Assembly: GCF_002802965.1 (NCBI RefSeq)
Contig: NZ_NXGA01000001.1
Span: 1,032,744-1,096,743, forward strand
Length of the DNA stretch: 64,000 nucleotides
Reading direction: 5' to 3'
Source of the DNA: Sporolactobacillus pectinivorans
Lineage (GTDB): Bacteria > Bacillota > Bacilli > Bacillales > Sporolactobacillaceae
Shown here: positions 1-9,013 of the stretch, one piece after another
Layout of the letters: each line of letters begins with the position of its first letter
Numbering within the stretch: position 1 is the first letter of the stretch
Made by a program: the position numbers and the translations under genes
Notes under the pieces: generated by a model
Told to the model about the DNA's origin: nothing
Seen by the model: only the letters and a program-made list of their open reading frames with translations
Database searches by the model: none

Positions 1-2
1 AG

Positions 3-470
3 GATGTGACCTTTTTCATCCGGAATGCCCATGAGTTCTTTGGTGTGGCTGAAGTAGTTCTTCAGCAGGATCATCCTTGCTATGCGCAATGTCTTCGCAC
101 AAGCAAAATCTGGACACTTCCGGCACAGATTTTGCACGAAAAAATTTATTCAGACCCTGAGGTCAACCAGGAGGTTTTACAGACACTGACGCGCCGGCTC
201 ATTCAGCAGGAATATACCGTGGAACAGCTGGCCTGCAAATCTGCCTCGTCCAGGCTGGCCTGGCTCATTAATCAACTGTGCCATGATGAAATGAAAAGCG
301 GCTGGTCTTTGCACCTCTCACTGACACATGAGGAGATGTCCAACATTATTGGCTGCAGCAGACAGACAATCTCCGAAACTTTTAATGAATGGCGTTCCAG
401 AGGGATCATCCATTACAGCCGGAATAACCTGACCATCGTCAGGCCGGATCATCTGATTGCTTACCTATAA
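3..470 (+). CDS. Crp/Fnr-family transcriptional regulator, 5' end outside window
   Basis: The open frame runs in from the window edge, so the start and most of the cyclic-nucleotide-type beta-barrel are missing. What is left begins in the last barrel strands (a FFGVAEV stretch) and continues through the long dimer helix into a C-terminal winged helix. The recognition region reads LTHEEMSNIIGCSRQTISE, typical of the Crp/Fnr HTH. No FNR-type cysteine cluster is visible in the part present. The gene lies 123 bp upstream of a sugar-phosphate-type ABC importer on the same strand with no obvious terminator between, so it probably regulates that operon or is cotranscribed with it. Family assignment is firm; ligand and regulon are unknown. 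Confidence 0.85.
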   Translation, partial: DVTFFIRNAHEFFGVAEVVLQQDHPCYAQCLRTSKIWTLPAQILHEKIYSDPEVNQEVLQTLTRRLIQQEYTVEQLACKSASSRLAWLINQLCHDEMKSGWSLHLSLTHEEMSNIIGCSRQTISETFNEWRSRGIIHYSRNNLTIVRPDHLIAYL

Positions 471-593
471 GGAGGCGAGTGCCGCAGAGCATGGAGCGCT
501 TAATCTGCTTATAACAGCGAAGAAAGAATGTGTATTGCTCGTTTGAAAAATCAGGAGACAGAGATGCTTTACCATTTACGATTGGGGAGGAAA

Positions 594-1904
594 ATGATGA
601 ATATCCGATGGACAAGAATGAGTTTACTTTCATTACTGATAGCTGCTGTATTAATTCTCCCTCTTGCAGGATGTGGCTCGAATGGCAATGCGACAGGGGC
701 TGCCAATAAAAAAACGGTGATTGAATACTGGCACGTGAACGCACAGACACAGGGTGGCCAGGCTGTTGATCAGCTGGTTAAAGACTTTAACGCGCAAAGC
801 AAAGATGTCAAAGTGATTGCCAAATATAATCCGGACATGTATAAAGGCTTGATGCAGAACCTGCAGGCTGAAAAAGCAGCAGGCAAAACTCCGGCACTGG
901 TCCAGGTCGGCTGGGCTTATCTCGATTATTTCTCCAATAATTTCGGCTATATGGATCCAAATGAGGCCATCAATAAATTTGATCCGAGCGATAAAAATTT
1001 TCTGAAGGACAAGTTTTTGCCTAACATACTTGATTTAGCAAAAACGTCAAAAGGCCAGATCGGGATTCCCTATTCTTTAAGTTCTCCGATTCTGTATTTG
1101 AACAAAGATATACTGAAACAAGCAGGGTTGAGCGAGAATGGGCCAAAAACCTGGCAGCAAGTTCAGCAGTTTGCCAAAGTCATCAAAGACAAAACCCAGA
1201 AATACGGGCTTTACGTTCAGGAACCTGCCGATACGTGGGCTCAGCAGTCGTTAATGCTCAGCAATGGTGCGCAGATTATTGATAAAAACGGGAAGGCGAC
1301 TTTTGCTTCAAAAGAAGGTATCCAGGCTTATCAACTGTATGCAGATATGGTCTTAAAAGATAAAACAGCATTGCATGTTCCTTGGGACCAAGGAGTTACC
1401 GCATTTATTAATGGTAATGTCGGCATGCTTTATACCACGGTTGCACAAATGAGCAATGTGGAAAAAGGCGCGAAGTTCAATGTTTCGGCGATCCCTTCCC
1501 CTCCCTTTGAAGGCCATCCGGCAAAGGTTCCGGCTGGTGGTTCTTTTCTGGCCATTACTGCTCAGACTGATGCCCAGCAGAAGGCAGCCTGGGAATTTGA
1601 AAAATACCTGTACAGTGTTCCGGCAATGGCAACATGGACAGAAGCAACGGGCTATGTACCGCCGCGTAAAGATGTCGCGGATGCTAAAGACGGGCTGAAA
1701 GATTTTGTCGCCAAGAACCCGATGATCAAGTCGGCACTCGACCAGATGGACAAAGCCGTTCCGTGGACATCATTCCCTGGAAATTCCGGGTTGCAGGCCG
1801 AACAGGCTATGATTGATACGCGCGATAAAATCCTTGGCGGACAGGAACCAGTTGCCAAAGCGCTGAAGGATGCCCAAACCCAGATCAATCAATTGGAAAA
1901 ATAA
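594..1904 (+). CDS. ABC importer substrate-binding lipoprotein, family 1 (UgpB-like)
   Basis: Extracellular solute-binding protein of about 435 residues. Tandem ATGs at 594 and 597 follow a GGGGAGG site; 597 has the better spacing (6 nt), and the open frame extends further upstream without a ribosome site. An N-terminal hydrophobic segment ends in a lipobox (LPLAGC), so the mature protein should be lipid-anchored on the outer face of the membrane. The mature part begins with the EYWH block and contains VQVGWAYLDYF, which resemble UgpB/MalE-like family 1 binding proteins, most like glycerol-3-phosphate or sugar binders. It is followed by two permeases, an ATPase and a phosphoesterase. Substrate is inferred, not shown. 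Confidence 0.9.
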   Translation: MMNIRWTRMSLLSLLIAAVLILPLAGCGSNGNATGAANKKTVIEYWHVNAQTQGGQAVDQLVKDFNAQSKDVKVIAKYNPDMYKGLMQNLQAEKAAGKTPALVQVGWAYLDYFSNNFGYMDPNEAINKFDPSDKNFLKDKFLPNILDLAKTSKGQIGIPYSLSSPILYLNKDILKQAGLSENGPKTWQQVQQFAKVIKDKTQKYGLYVQEPADTWAQQSLMLSNGAQIIDKNGKATFASKEGIQAYQLYADMVLKDKTALHVPWDQGVTAFINGNVGMLYTTVAQMSNVEKGAKFNVSAIPSPPFEGHPAKVPAGGSFLAITAQTDAQQKAAWEFEKYLYSVPAMATWTEATGYVPPRKDVADAKDGLKDFVAKNPMIKSALDQMDKAVPWTSFPGNSGLQAEQAMIDTRDKILGGQEPVAKALKDAQTQINQLEK

Positions 1905-1920
1905 AAGAAGTTAAAAAACG

Positions 1921-1959
1921 GGAAGTGAGCGCTTTTCAATTTTAAAGCTGCGCACTTCC
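1921..1959 (+). terminator. Stem-loop between binding-protein and permease genes
   Basis: GGAAGTG (1921-1927) pairs with CACTTCC (1953-1959), and the pairing can extend inward with two mismatches. There is no clean U-tract after it. A stable hairpin behind a binding-protein gene usually protects the upstream mRNA and lowers read-through, giving more binding protein than permease. Confidence 0.6.
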
Positions 1960-2006
1960 GCATTTATAGCACTTAACTACTTAGAATGATAAAAGGAGAC
2001 TCCCGT

Positions 2007-2903
2007 ATGGAAAGAGTGTCCATAAACCGAAACAAACTGATTGCTTATGTCTTTATTATTCCGTCACTAGTCATATTTGCTGTGTTTCTGATCTGGCCGG
2101 TTTTCTACACATTCTATTTAAGCTTTCTGAACTGGAATATGATTTCTCCGACAAAGCAATTTGTCGGGCTGAATAACTACGTCAGCCTTTTTCAGGATCC
2201 GATCACATACAAAATACTGATCAATACATTTATCTATCTGGGTATCTTGCTTATTTTGAACTGCCTGCTTCCTTATATACTGTCTTTTGTTCTTGAATAC
2301 GTCATTACAAAAGGGAAAAATTTCTATAAAAAGGTTATTTTCATCCCAAGTATAGTTTCTCTAGTCGTTGGTTCAATGCTTTATGTCTGGATACTGAATC
2401 CTGTTTCCGGTCCCGTTGCGATCATTTTTAAGCATATGGGGATCTATTTACCGATTTGGAGCAATACGAGCGGCCTGGTCCTTGTTGTTCTAAGCCTGAT
2501 TACTTCATGGAAAGTGTTTGGCTACAATTTTATCGTATTGCTGGCTGGAGTCTCCAATATTCCGGCCGGTGTCATCGAGGCAGCAAAAATGGACAACGTT
2601 CCGCTTTATCGGATTTTTCTTCAGATTGTTCTGCCGATGAGCAGCGCCACGGGGATCTATGTCTTTATCATGACTATTGTTCAGGGACTGCAGTACGTTT
2701 TCACTCCGATCAATGTCATAACGCAGGGCGGCCCGAATTATGCCAGCTCGAACCTGATCTATCATTCCTATCAGGATGCTTTTGTCCTTTACAAAACGGG
2801 GGAGTCAGCCGCTTTGTCAACCATCACATTGCTGTTGTTTGTTTGTCTGCTTTGGTTGGAGTTTAAGTTTGTGGAAAAGAAGGTGTACTATGCCGGCAAA
2901 TAA
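2007..2903 (+). CDS. ABC importer permease (UgpA/MalF-like)
   Basis: Integral membrane protein of 298 residues with six expected helices. The start at 2007 is chosen because AAAAGGAG lies 7-10 nt upstream; an earlier in-frame ATG at 1986 has no such site. The EAA loop, which docks on the ATPase, is visible at about residues 190-210 (AGVSNIPAGVIEAAKMDNV). The 3' end overlaps the next permease gene by 14 bp, indicating translational coupling. It forms a heterodimeric channel with the product of 2890-3717. Confidence 0.92.
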   Translation: MERVSINRNKLIAYVFIIPSLVIFAVFLIWPVFYTFYLSFLNWNMISPTKQFVGLNNYVSLFQDPITYKILINTFIYLGILLILNCLLPYILSFVLEYVITKGKNFYKKVIFIPSIVSLVVGSMLYVWILNPVSGPVAIIFKHMGIYLPIWSNTSGLVLVVLSLITSWKVFGYNFIVLLAGVSNIPAGVIEAAKMDNVPLYRIFLQIVLPMSSATGIYVFIMTIVQGLQYVFTPINVITQGGPNYASSNLIYHSYQDAFVLYKTGESAALSTITLLLFVCLLWLEFKFVEKKVYYAGK

Positions 2904-3717
2904 ATCAAGAAATGCCCTGTTATGGCACCTTTTGCTGCTTGTTTTCCTGATCCTTGCGCTATTCCCGATTCTCTTTGCTGTCTCGAATTCTTTTAAGACT
3001 TTGAGCGAATCATATAATTCGATGCTCAGTCTGATTCCGGGGAAGCCGACCTTTGGAAACTATGTAACGATCTTTACGACACTGCCTATGGTTAACATCA
3101 TATTAAATACGTTTATCATTGCGACACTCGTGACGGTTTTCAAACTTGTGACCAGCTATTTTGCAGCCTACGCCTTTACTTTTTTTCGGTTTACCGGAGA
3201 GAAAATGTTCTATTTTCTCTTTGTGGCGACCATTTTTGTTCCATTCACTGTTGTCATGATTCCAAACTATTTAATTGTCTCGAAAATAGGCCTGCTGGAT
3301 AACATATACGGCGTTGTCCTCCCGCAGCTTTGCGACGCCACAGGGATATTTCTATTGACTCAGACGATGCGGACGATTCCCAAATCGCTCATTGAGGTTT
3401 CAAAGCTCGACAACATCGGCACTCTCGGTATCCTGAGAGACATCGTCTTTCCGTTGACACGGCCTGCGGTAGTTTCAATCGGAATCATGTTTTTCATCAA
3501 TTCGTGGAATGAGTACGTATGGCCGACTCTGATTCTGAAGAACCAGGCCAATTTCACACTGCCGCTCGTACTGCAAATGTTTATCAGTTCGGAAGGCGGC
3601 ACCAATTTTCCGATTGCCATGTCGATTTCAATGGTGACGATGATCATTCCACTCATTTTATATATCTTTTTTCAGAGGTATATATTGAACACGTTCAGCC
3701 AGTCTGGGATTAAGTAA
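2890..3717 (+). CDS. ABC importer permease (UgpE/MalG-like)
   Basis: Second permease subunit, 275 residues. The start at 2890 lies inside the end of the previous gene and follows AAGGTG; the longer open frame upstream is out-of-frame read-through of the first permease. The sequence has hydrophobic helices and the binding-protein-dependent transport EAA region (about residues 170-200, with TIPKSLIEVSKLDNI). It ends in a GIK-type C-terminus common to this family. It is followed after 22 bp by the ATPase. Confidence 0.92.
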   Translation: MPANKSRNALLWHLLLLVFLILALFPILFAVSNSFKTLSESYNSMLSLIPGKPTFGNYVTIFTTLPMVNIILNTFIIATLVTVFKLVTSYFAAYAFTFFRFTGEKMFYFLFVATIFVPFTVVMIPNYLIVSKIGLLDNIYGVVLPQLCDATGIFLLTQTMRTIPKSLIEVSKLDNIGTLGILRDIVFPLTRPAVVSIGIMFFINSWNEYVWPTLILKNQANFTLPLVLQMFISSEGGTNFPIAMSISMVTMIIPLILYIFFQRYILNTFSQSGIK

Positions 3718-3739
3718 AGTGAATGAAGGAGATCGTTAC

Positions 3740-4861
3740 ATGCAGAATCCATATATTCGACTTGAAAATATTTGTAAAAAGTATGGGAAGACACCAGTTA
3801 TTGAAAGACTGAATCTAACCATCAATAAGGGTGAGCGGCTGGTTCTTTTGGGACCGTCGGGCTGCGGCAAGTCAACAACTTTGCGAATGATTGCCGGGCT
3901 GGAGAATATTTCGGACGGCCAGCTCTTTATCGATCACAAAAAAATGAATGATGTGCCGGCTGGAAAACGCGGTATTTCAATGGTCTTCCAGGATTATGCG
4001 CTGTATCCGCATATGACTGTCGAAAGAAACATTTCTTATGCACTTAAAGTGAACAAAATGGATCGTGAAGAAATACTGCGCAGGCAGAAAAAAGTGATTT
4101 CAATTCTGAACCTTGAAGGGTTTGAAAAACGCTATCCCCGGGATTTGTCGGGAGGCCAGAGGCAGCGTGTCGCGTTGGCACGTTCGATTGCCAAACAAAG
4201 CAGCATATTCCTTCTTGATGAACCGCTGTCGAACCTGGATGCACAGATGCGGATCAGCGCCCGGAGAGAATTATTGAAAATTCATCAGCTCTATCATCAG
4301 ACATTCATTTATGTGACGCATGATCAGATTGAAGCGATGACATTGGGTGAACGGATCGCGCTGATGAAGGACGGTGCCTTGCAGATGCTCGACACGCCTT
4401 ACAATACGTACCATCATCCGTCCAATGTTTTTGTGGCCAAATTTATTGGCACGCCGTCGACCAATATGCTGGAAACCCGCTTTGAAGATGGTTTTCTGCA
4501 TTTTAAAGACGTGTCAATTAAACTGATAGAACCATGGATCCGCTTGATTCAACAATCCCGAATCACAGATCTGTATCTAGGCATTCGTCCGGAATACATC
4601 AAGCTGGCGGAGACAAGCGATGCTTTGACGGGTGTGGTTATTCGTACAGAAGAATACGGGAATCAGCTGGGCGTCATTTTTCAATTTGATGGAATTGAAA
4701 TGACAGCGATCAGTGAGGACAGAGACTGGAAAGAAAATATGAAGATCTACTTCTCAATCGATCAGGAGAAGATGTTTCTGTTCGATCATGCATCAACGCA
4801 AACCATTGGGTATCCAGATGAATTTTCCCGTTCAGAAGAAACTATTGAATTGGAGCGCTAA
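3740..4861 (+). CDS. ABC importer ATPase (UgpC/MsmK/MalK-like)
   Basis: Cytoplasmic ATPase of 373 residues that powers the importer. It shows a Walker A motif (LGPSGCGKSTT), a Q-loop (FQDYALYPHM), the ABC signature LSGGQRQRVALARS, Walker B (IFLLDEPLSNLDA) and the H-loop (YVTHD). The last roughly 130 residues form the TOBE/OB regulatory domain typical of carbohydrate and glycerol-phosphate importers. ATG 3740 follows AAGGAG; an earlier ATG at 3719 lacks a site. Encoding a dedicated ATPase in the operon is more like ugp than the many Firmicute sugar importers that share one MsmK. Confidence 0.93.
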   Translation: MQNPYIRLENICKKYGKTPVIERLNLTINKGERLVLLGPSGCGKSTTLRMIAGLENISDGQLFIDHKKMNDVPAGKRGISMVFQDYALYPHMTVERNISYALKVNKMDREEILRRQKKVISILNLEGFEKRYPRDLSGGQRQRVALARSIAKQSSIFLLDEPLSNLDAQMRISARRELLKIHQLYHQTFIYVTHDQIEAMTLGERIALMKDGALQMLDTPYNTYHHPSNVFVAKFIGTPSTNMLETRFEDGFLHFKDVSIKLIEPWIRLIQQSRITDLYLGIRPEYIKLAETSDALTGVVIRTEEYGNQLGVIFQFDGIEMTAISEDRDWKENMKIYFSIDQEKMFLFDHASTQTIGYPDEFSRSEETIELER

Positions 4862-4864
4862 GCA

Positions 4865-5689
4865 GTGGGACATAAAATAACAATCGTTCATATTTCAGAT
4901 ATACATCTTAACCCGGTTTTTAAAAAGGATATCTTCGGGATGGGCATTGATACACTTAGTAAATTTTTAGCTTTATTTGATGATGTCAAAGAGAAAAATA
5001 TTCATCCGGACTGTTTTGTCATCAGCGGTGATCTGATTCACGAGGGGACTGAGGATGATTACGGGTACTTGCATAAGATTGTGCAGCAGAAACAGCAGGA
5101 ATTCGGCGTGCCTGTCTTTGTCTGCCTTGGGAATCACGATACTCGTGAACCGTTCTGGGCAGGATACAAGGGTGATAAAAATAAGAACGACGAATATTAC
5201 TATTCTGCCATGGTTCAGGGATTAAGACTGATTTTTTTGGACAGCAAGAACGGAACCGATGAAGAAGGCGTCATTTCCGAAAAGCAGCTGGACTGGCTCA
5301 ATCAGGAATTAATGCAACCTAATCCTGAGGGAACACTGATCATTGTGCATCATCCATTGTTTTGCAAGAATCTTGATTATATGAAATACAGTATACTTCA
5401 GAATACAGATCAGTTATTGTCTGTGCTTCAGGGTAAAGACGTTCTGGCAGTCCTGAGTGGACACATCCATTTTAATGCGGTTTTTAATCTTTCAGGTCTG
5501 ATGAATTCAGTGATCGCCGCAGCTTCCTATGGCATTGACTGTTCGAATGTCCATCTCCATAAATTTACGGATGACAGTTCATACGGAATTATCACCGTTG
5601 AGGATCAGAGCGTGATGGTGCAGCAATTATCCATGCCAAGCACGAAAAACGTTAAATATGAATTGCCGATCAAACAGTTGGAAAACTGA
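4865..5689 (+). CDS. Cytosolic calcineurin-type metallophosphoesterase (CpdA/GpdQ-like)
   Basis: A 274-residue protein with a GTG start 4 bp after the ATPase stop and no signal peptide. All five metal-site blocks of class III phosphodiesterases are present in order: HISDIHLN (DxH), ISGDLIHEG, LGNHDTRE, VHHP and SGHIHFN (GHxH). Family members hydrolyse cyclic nucleotides or glycerophosphodiesters. As last gene of a UgpB-like importer operon it would plausibly split an imported phosphodiester into glycerol-3-phosphate and an alcohol, replacing a UgpQ-type enzyme. A role in cAMP turnover, with the upstream Crp-like regulator, is the alternative. Confidence 0.82.
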   Translation: MGHKITIVHISDIHLNPVFKKDIFGMGIDTLSKFLALFDDVKEKNIHPDCFVISGDLIHEGTEDDYGYLHKIVQQKQQEFGVPVFVCLGNHDTREPFWAGYKGDKNKNDEYYYSAMVQGLRLIFLDSKNGTDEEGVISEKQLDWLNQELMQPNPEGTLIIVHHPLFCKNLDYMKYSILQNTDQLLSVLQGKDVLAVLSGHIHFNAVFNLSGLMNSVIAAASYGIDCSNVHLHKFTDDSSYGIITVEDQSVMVQQLSMPSTKNVKYELPIKQLEN

Positions 5690-5733
5690 GCGTCGGCATG
5701 CCGTGTTTATCGACATAAAAGAAGCTTCACTAA

Positions 5734-5776
5734 AAAAATTCACCGTTATGTAGATCGACACGCGGTGATTTTTTTT
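5734..5776 (+). terminator. Rho-independent terminator of the importer operon
   Basis: AATTCACCG and CGGTGATT arms (about 5738-5745 and 5763-5770) flank an unpaired loop and are followed by a run of eight T. It closes the operon that starts at 594. The remainder of the 5690-5957 gap is AT-rich with a TATAAT at 5924-5929 that may serve the next gene. Confidence 0.8.
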
Positions 5777-5981
5777 CTGATTGCTCAATTACGGAAATTC
5801 GTTAGCTTGTTCCCCATTTTTGTGCTTCAGTTTAATTGTTGTTATTTTAAATACTACTTAAATGCTGCATGGCCGCTAATAAAATATTAACGCTATGACT
5901 CCCCTCTCTTGTATTTAATCATGTATAATGAATCTGCATTTATCCTTTTTTTATTAAATGAACAGAAAGAAGGTTTGTCAT

Positions 5982-7751
5982 TTGTTCTGCAGAAATTGCG
6001 GCGCAAAGAATCCTGATGGCGCAAGATTTTGCGCAAATTGCGGTGCGTCACTCATTGCGCCGCATGCCCCAGCCCAATCTCAAGAGCCGAAAATGTCTGA
6101 TATTCCAAGCGTTTCAGAAGAACCCAAGATTTCTGAAACCTTAAATATATCCGAACCTCTTGTGGCAGCAGAAGCTCCGATATCTGCAGATGTTTCGGCA
6201 GCACCGGATGCCGCCATTATTCCGGGCCTTCCGGGTGAAGCGCGGATACCCGATGACGTGAAAGATCTGGAAATGATCAGAAGGCCAGAGATGGTTAGGC
6301 CTCCGGAAGGCTTGCGGATCCCGGAACAGCAGACGGGTAACCTGAAGGAACAGGCCGTGTTTTCTGACGTCTTTGCTGCGACCGCACAGCGCGAAACACG
6401 TTTCGACGAGCCTGAAACTAAAACGCGTTTACATAAAAAACTTTGGTTGATTCCGCTTTTGATTGTGGTTATTCTGGGTGCGGTGGCCTACTTTACGGGT
6501 AAATACCTGACTGATCCGAGCAGAACTGTTGCTGCGTTTGAACAGGCCGTTCGCGATCAGAATGTACATGAGTTGAAAAAGCTGATTCTGCCGAATGAAC
6601 ACGCGGATGTGAACGACAATCAGATTCAAGCGATGCTTCGTCTATTCGACAGTCAGCCTGATACATATCGAGCCATTGTTGCTTCGTTAAATCAGTCGGC
6701 AAAGTCACCGGATATCATCCAGCCGGATAATATGCTCTATTATTTACAAAAATCCGGCAAAAAGTATTTGATTTTTGACAATTATCGAATTGGTACGAAT
6801 TCCATTCAAGCAAAAATAACCACAAATCTGCAGGGAATGCAAGTCGGCATCTTAGGTGTCGGTCATTCGAAAATCGCTGATCAGGCAGATAGTAACACAC
6901 CGCAGACTCTTGATGTTGGGCCGGTGATACCGGGTGAATATACTTTTTACGGCAAATCAAAGGTCTTGAATACGTCAAAGATGGTTAGTCTCACTTCTGC
7001 CGGCAAAAATGTGGATTTTTCCGGTGTGTATATTCAGGTCCGAAGTAATATCAGTGATGCCGAGTTGTATGTGAATGGCAAGGATACAGGGGAAACGATT
7101 GCGGAGGCCGGAGCGTACGGACCATTCAAGAAAAATGACACACCCGTATTCTATGCAAAATATACCGTTAATGGCCAATCGATTCAGACAGATCCGGTTT
7201 CGGTTTCGAGCGGAAACTCAAGCTTCGGTACCGGCTTTTCTCTCGACCAGGCTCAAACGGATGGTATTGATCTAAACTTTAATCAGGTAGATTCGGGAAA
7301 CTTTTACGTTTTGGACAGCCAAAATGAGCAGGCGAATATTAGCACATTGAATAATTATTTTCCGGGATTTTATGATGCGCTTTCCACCGCGGTGTCTCTG
7401 GATGATGCAACGAACTTCGCTAATTATTTTGAAAGCGGCACAGACTATGCGAAGGCTCAAATTCAGAGTGCGGATAACTTTTACAAACAGGGCGTTTCGG
7501 AATCGAATACATCGTTTAATATCAATAGCGTGATCAGTCTCGGCGGCGGGGTGTTCAGTGTAACTGTTGATGAAAGCTGGGATGAAACGATTACTGATCC
7601 GAACTCAGGTAGTCAGACAAGCAAAAGCTTTTCCTATACTGACACTTACCAGCTTAAAGAAACGGCGCCCGGAATACTGAAAATTGTCGGTCAGAAAATA
7701 ACCAACCGGCAGGATACATCGAATGCTTCATCTTCCGGTTCGAGCTTTTAA
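5982..7751 (+). CDS. Zinc-ribbon membrane protein, TcaA/YvbJ-like
   Basis: About 589 residues. It begins with a cytoplasmic zinc ribbon of two CxxC pairs (FCRNCG and FCANCG), then a Pro/Ser/Glu-rich linker of about 120 residues, one transmembrane helix (LWLIPLLIVVILGAVAYF), and a large extracellular part starting with a TcaA-like helical domain (TVAAFEQAVRDQN) and ending in a Ser-rich tail. An in-frame ATG lies at 5958, but TTG 5982 has AGAAAGAAGG in front and gives the usual M-FC-NCG start, so it is preferred. Relatives sense or buffer cell-wall stress and teicoplanin susceptibility. Single-gene unit; target unknown. Confidence 0.8.
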   Translation: MFCRNCGAKNPDGARFCANCGASLIAPHAPAQSQEPKMSDIPSVSEEPKISETLNISEPLVAAEAPISADVSAAPDAAIIPGLPGEARIPDDVKDLEMIRRPEMVRPPEGLRIPEQQTGNLKEQAVFSDVFAATAQRETRFDEPETKTRLHKKLWLIPLLIVVILGAVAYFTGKYLTDPSRTVAAFEQAVRDQNVHELKKLILPNEHADVNDNQIQAMLRLFDSQPDTYRAIVASLNQSAKSPDIIQPDNMLYYLQKSGKKYLIFDNYRIGTNSIQAKITTNLQGMQVGILGVGHSKIADQADSNTPQTLDVGPVIPGEYTFYGKSKVLNTSKMVSLTSAGKNVDFSGVYIQVRSNISDAELYVNGKDTGETIAEAGAYGPFKKNDTPVFYAKYTVNGQSIQTDPVSVSSGNSSFGTGFSLDQAQTDGIDLNFNQVDSGNFYVLDSQNEQANISTLNNYFPGFYDALSTAVSLDDATNFANYFESGTDYAKAQIQSADNFYKQGVSESNTSFNINSVISLGGGVFSVTVDESWDETITDPNSGSQTSKSFSYTDTYQLKETAPGILKIVGQKITNRQDTSNASSSGSSF

Positions 7752-7931
7752 TTGGTCTCACAATGACTATTTGTGGCAATCGATGCGCTTCACCGGCACG
7801 ACTGTTTTGATTCATCAGAATAATATAGGTGTCAAATCTGTTTAAAAAAGTGGACATTGATTTCATGTATTAGGAATAGAGCCGTTGAAGCACGATGATC
7901 TTATGGATGAAGCGAAGAGCGGAGGTTCACG

Positions 7932-8672
7932 ATGGAATACGTCATCAAATTTATTTATGGATTTATTTTGCCTCCGGGCCTGTTTGTAACCTTGCTGATT
8001 ATTCTAAGCATATGGCTGTACAAGCGGAATCGGACGCTTTCTTTCTTGGTCGGTGGATTTACTTTTTTCCTTTATCTTTCTTTTATTCCGCTGACTGGAG
8101 TTCTGCTTATCCATCCGCTCGAGAACAGCTATCAGCCGCCTGCCCATGTCCGTGGTGACGTGATTGTCATGCTGGGCGGCGGGGCGACGCTGGGCACCCC
8201 GGATATGAATGGGGAAGGCCAGCTGTCCGGAGACGCAGCGAATCGGCTGATCACCACATTTCGTCTGTATCGGGAAACCGGGCTTCCCGTGATTACCTCG
8301 GGAGGCAAGGTTTATCCGGACAGCGGTATCGAGGCAGTGATTGCGAAGCGCGAACTGATCGCACTCGGCATGCCCGCAGATAAAATAATTCTTGAGGATA
8401 AGAGCATTACCACACGCCAAAATGCGTTATATACAAAAAAGTTGCTTGAGCGGCATCATTACAGCCGGCCGATTCTAGTGACTTCCGCTTTCCATATGCC
8501 TCGTGCTGCCCGGAATTTCAGCAAAATCGGTATCAAAGTGCAGCCCTATCCAACGGATTATCTTACCAGCAAAAAAGTTGCCATATATCCGGGACAGTTC
8601 GTTCCATCCGATGGCAGCGTGACTTTTACAGCGATTAAAGAATATGTCGGATTGCTGACGGTACTGTTTTAA
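7932..8672 (+). CDS. YdcF/ElyC/SanA-family (DUF218) envelope protein
   Basis: A 246-residue protein with GGAGG 8 nt before ATG. Two N-terminal membrane helices (about residues 8-30 and 35-60) precede a DUF218 domain recognised by VMLGGGATL, the NRL...YRETGLPVITSGGKV block, the ED-SITTRQNA motif and VTSAFHMPRA. That two-helix topology is like E. coli ElyC, linked to undecaprenyl-phosphate metabolism and envelope integrity. The biochemical reaction of the family is not established. Monocistronic; a 180-bp gap with no recognised element precedes it. Confidence 0.85.
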   Translation: MEYVIKFIYGFILPPGLFVTLLIILSIWLYKRNRTLSFLVGGFTFFLYLSFIPLTGVLLIHPLENSYQPPAHVRGDVIVMLGGGATLGTPDMNGEGQLSGDAANRLITTFRLYRETGLPVITSGGKVYPDSGIEAVIAKRELIALGMPADKIILEDKSITTRQNALYTKKLLERHHYSRPILVTSAFHMPRAARNFSKIGIKVQPYPTDYLTSKKVAIYPGQFVPSDGSVTFTAIKEYVGLLTVLF

Positions 8673-8840
8673 TTGATCTAGCAGAGGGAGACAGGCAGTC
8701 ATTGATTTCAATGATACTCAGGTAATGGCGATGATTCCCCGCTGAGATCGGAAGATGGCTACGGGATAACTGACTTTGAAGAATACTGACATTGCAATGG
8801 ACAATCATTCTTAAAAAGAAATGAGAAGTTTCTTGAATAG

Positions 8841-8887
8841 AAATAAGGACCTTACATCATTATTCCTGCTATAAGGTCCTTATTTTC
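8841..8887. terminator. Bidirectional terminator between convergent genes
   Basis: A 13-bp perfect stem: AATAAGGACCTTA (8842-8854) with TAAGGTCCTTATT (8872-8884). It sits between the YdcF-like gene on + and the GT39 gene on -, and has T-rich flanks on both strands. Nothing else is recognised in 8673-9013. Confidence 0.85.
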
Positions 8888-9013
8888 ATTATATGGAGTT
8901 TCCAGATACGAACGGAATCACAGCACAGACATCGATTGTCCGCTTTGCATACTAGCTGGATGTAGTACAAAAAGCAATGCTTCAATCGTTTTTCTTCTTT
9001 TCACGTTTCTATA

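Noticed and set aside
1924-1938. cre-like sequence (TGAGCGCTTTTCA) after the first binding-protein gene
   Set aside because: It is one base short of the consensus spacing and is better explained as one arm of the intercistronic hairpin.
7272-7460. Minus-strand and alternate-frame ORFs of 60-140 codons inside larger genes
   Set aside because: They lie wholly within well-supported genes, lack ribosome sites and show no family motifs; all such shadows were left out.
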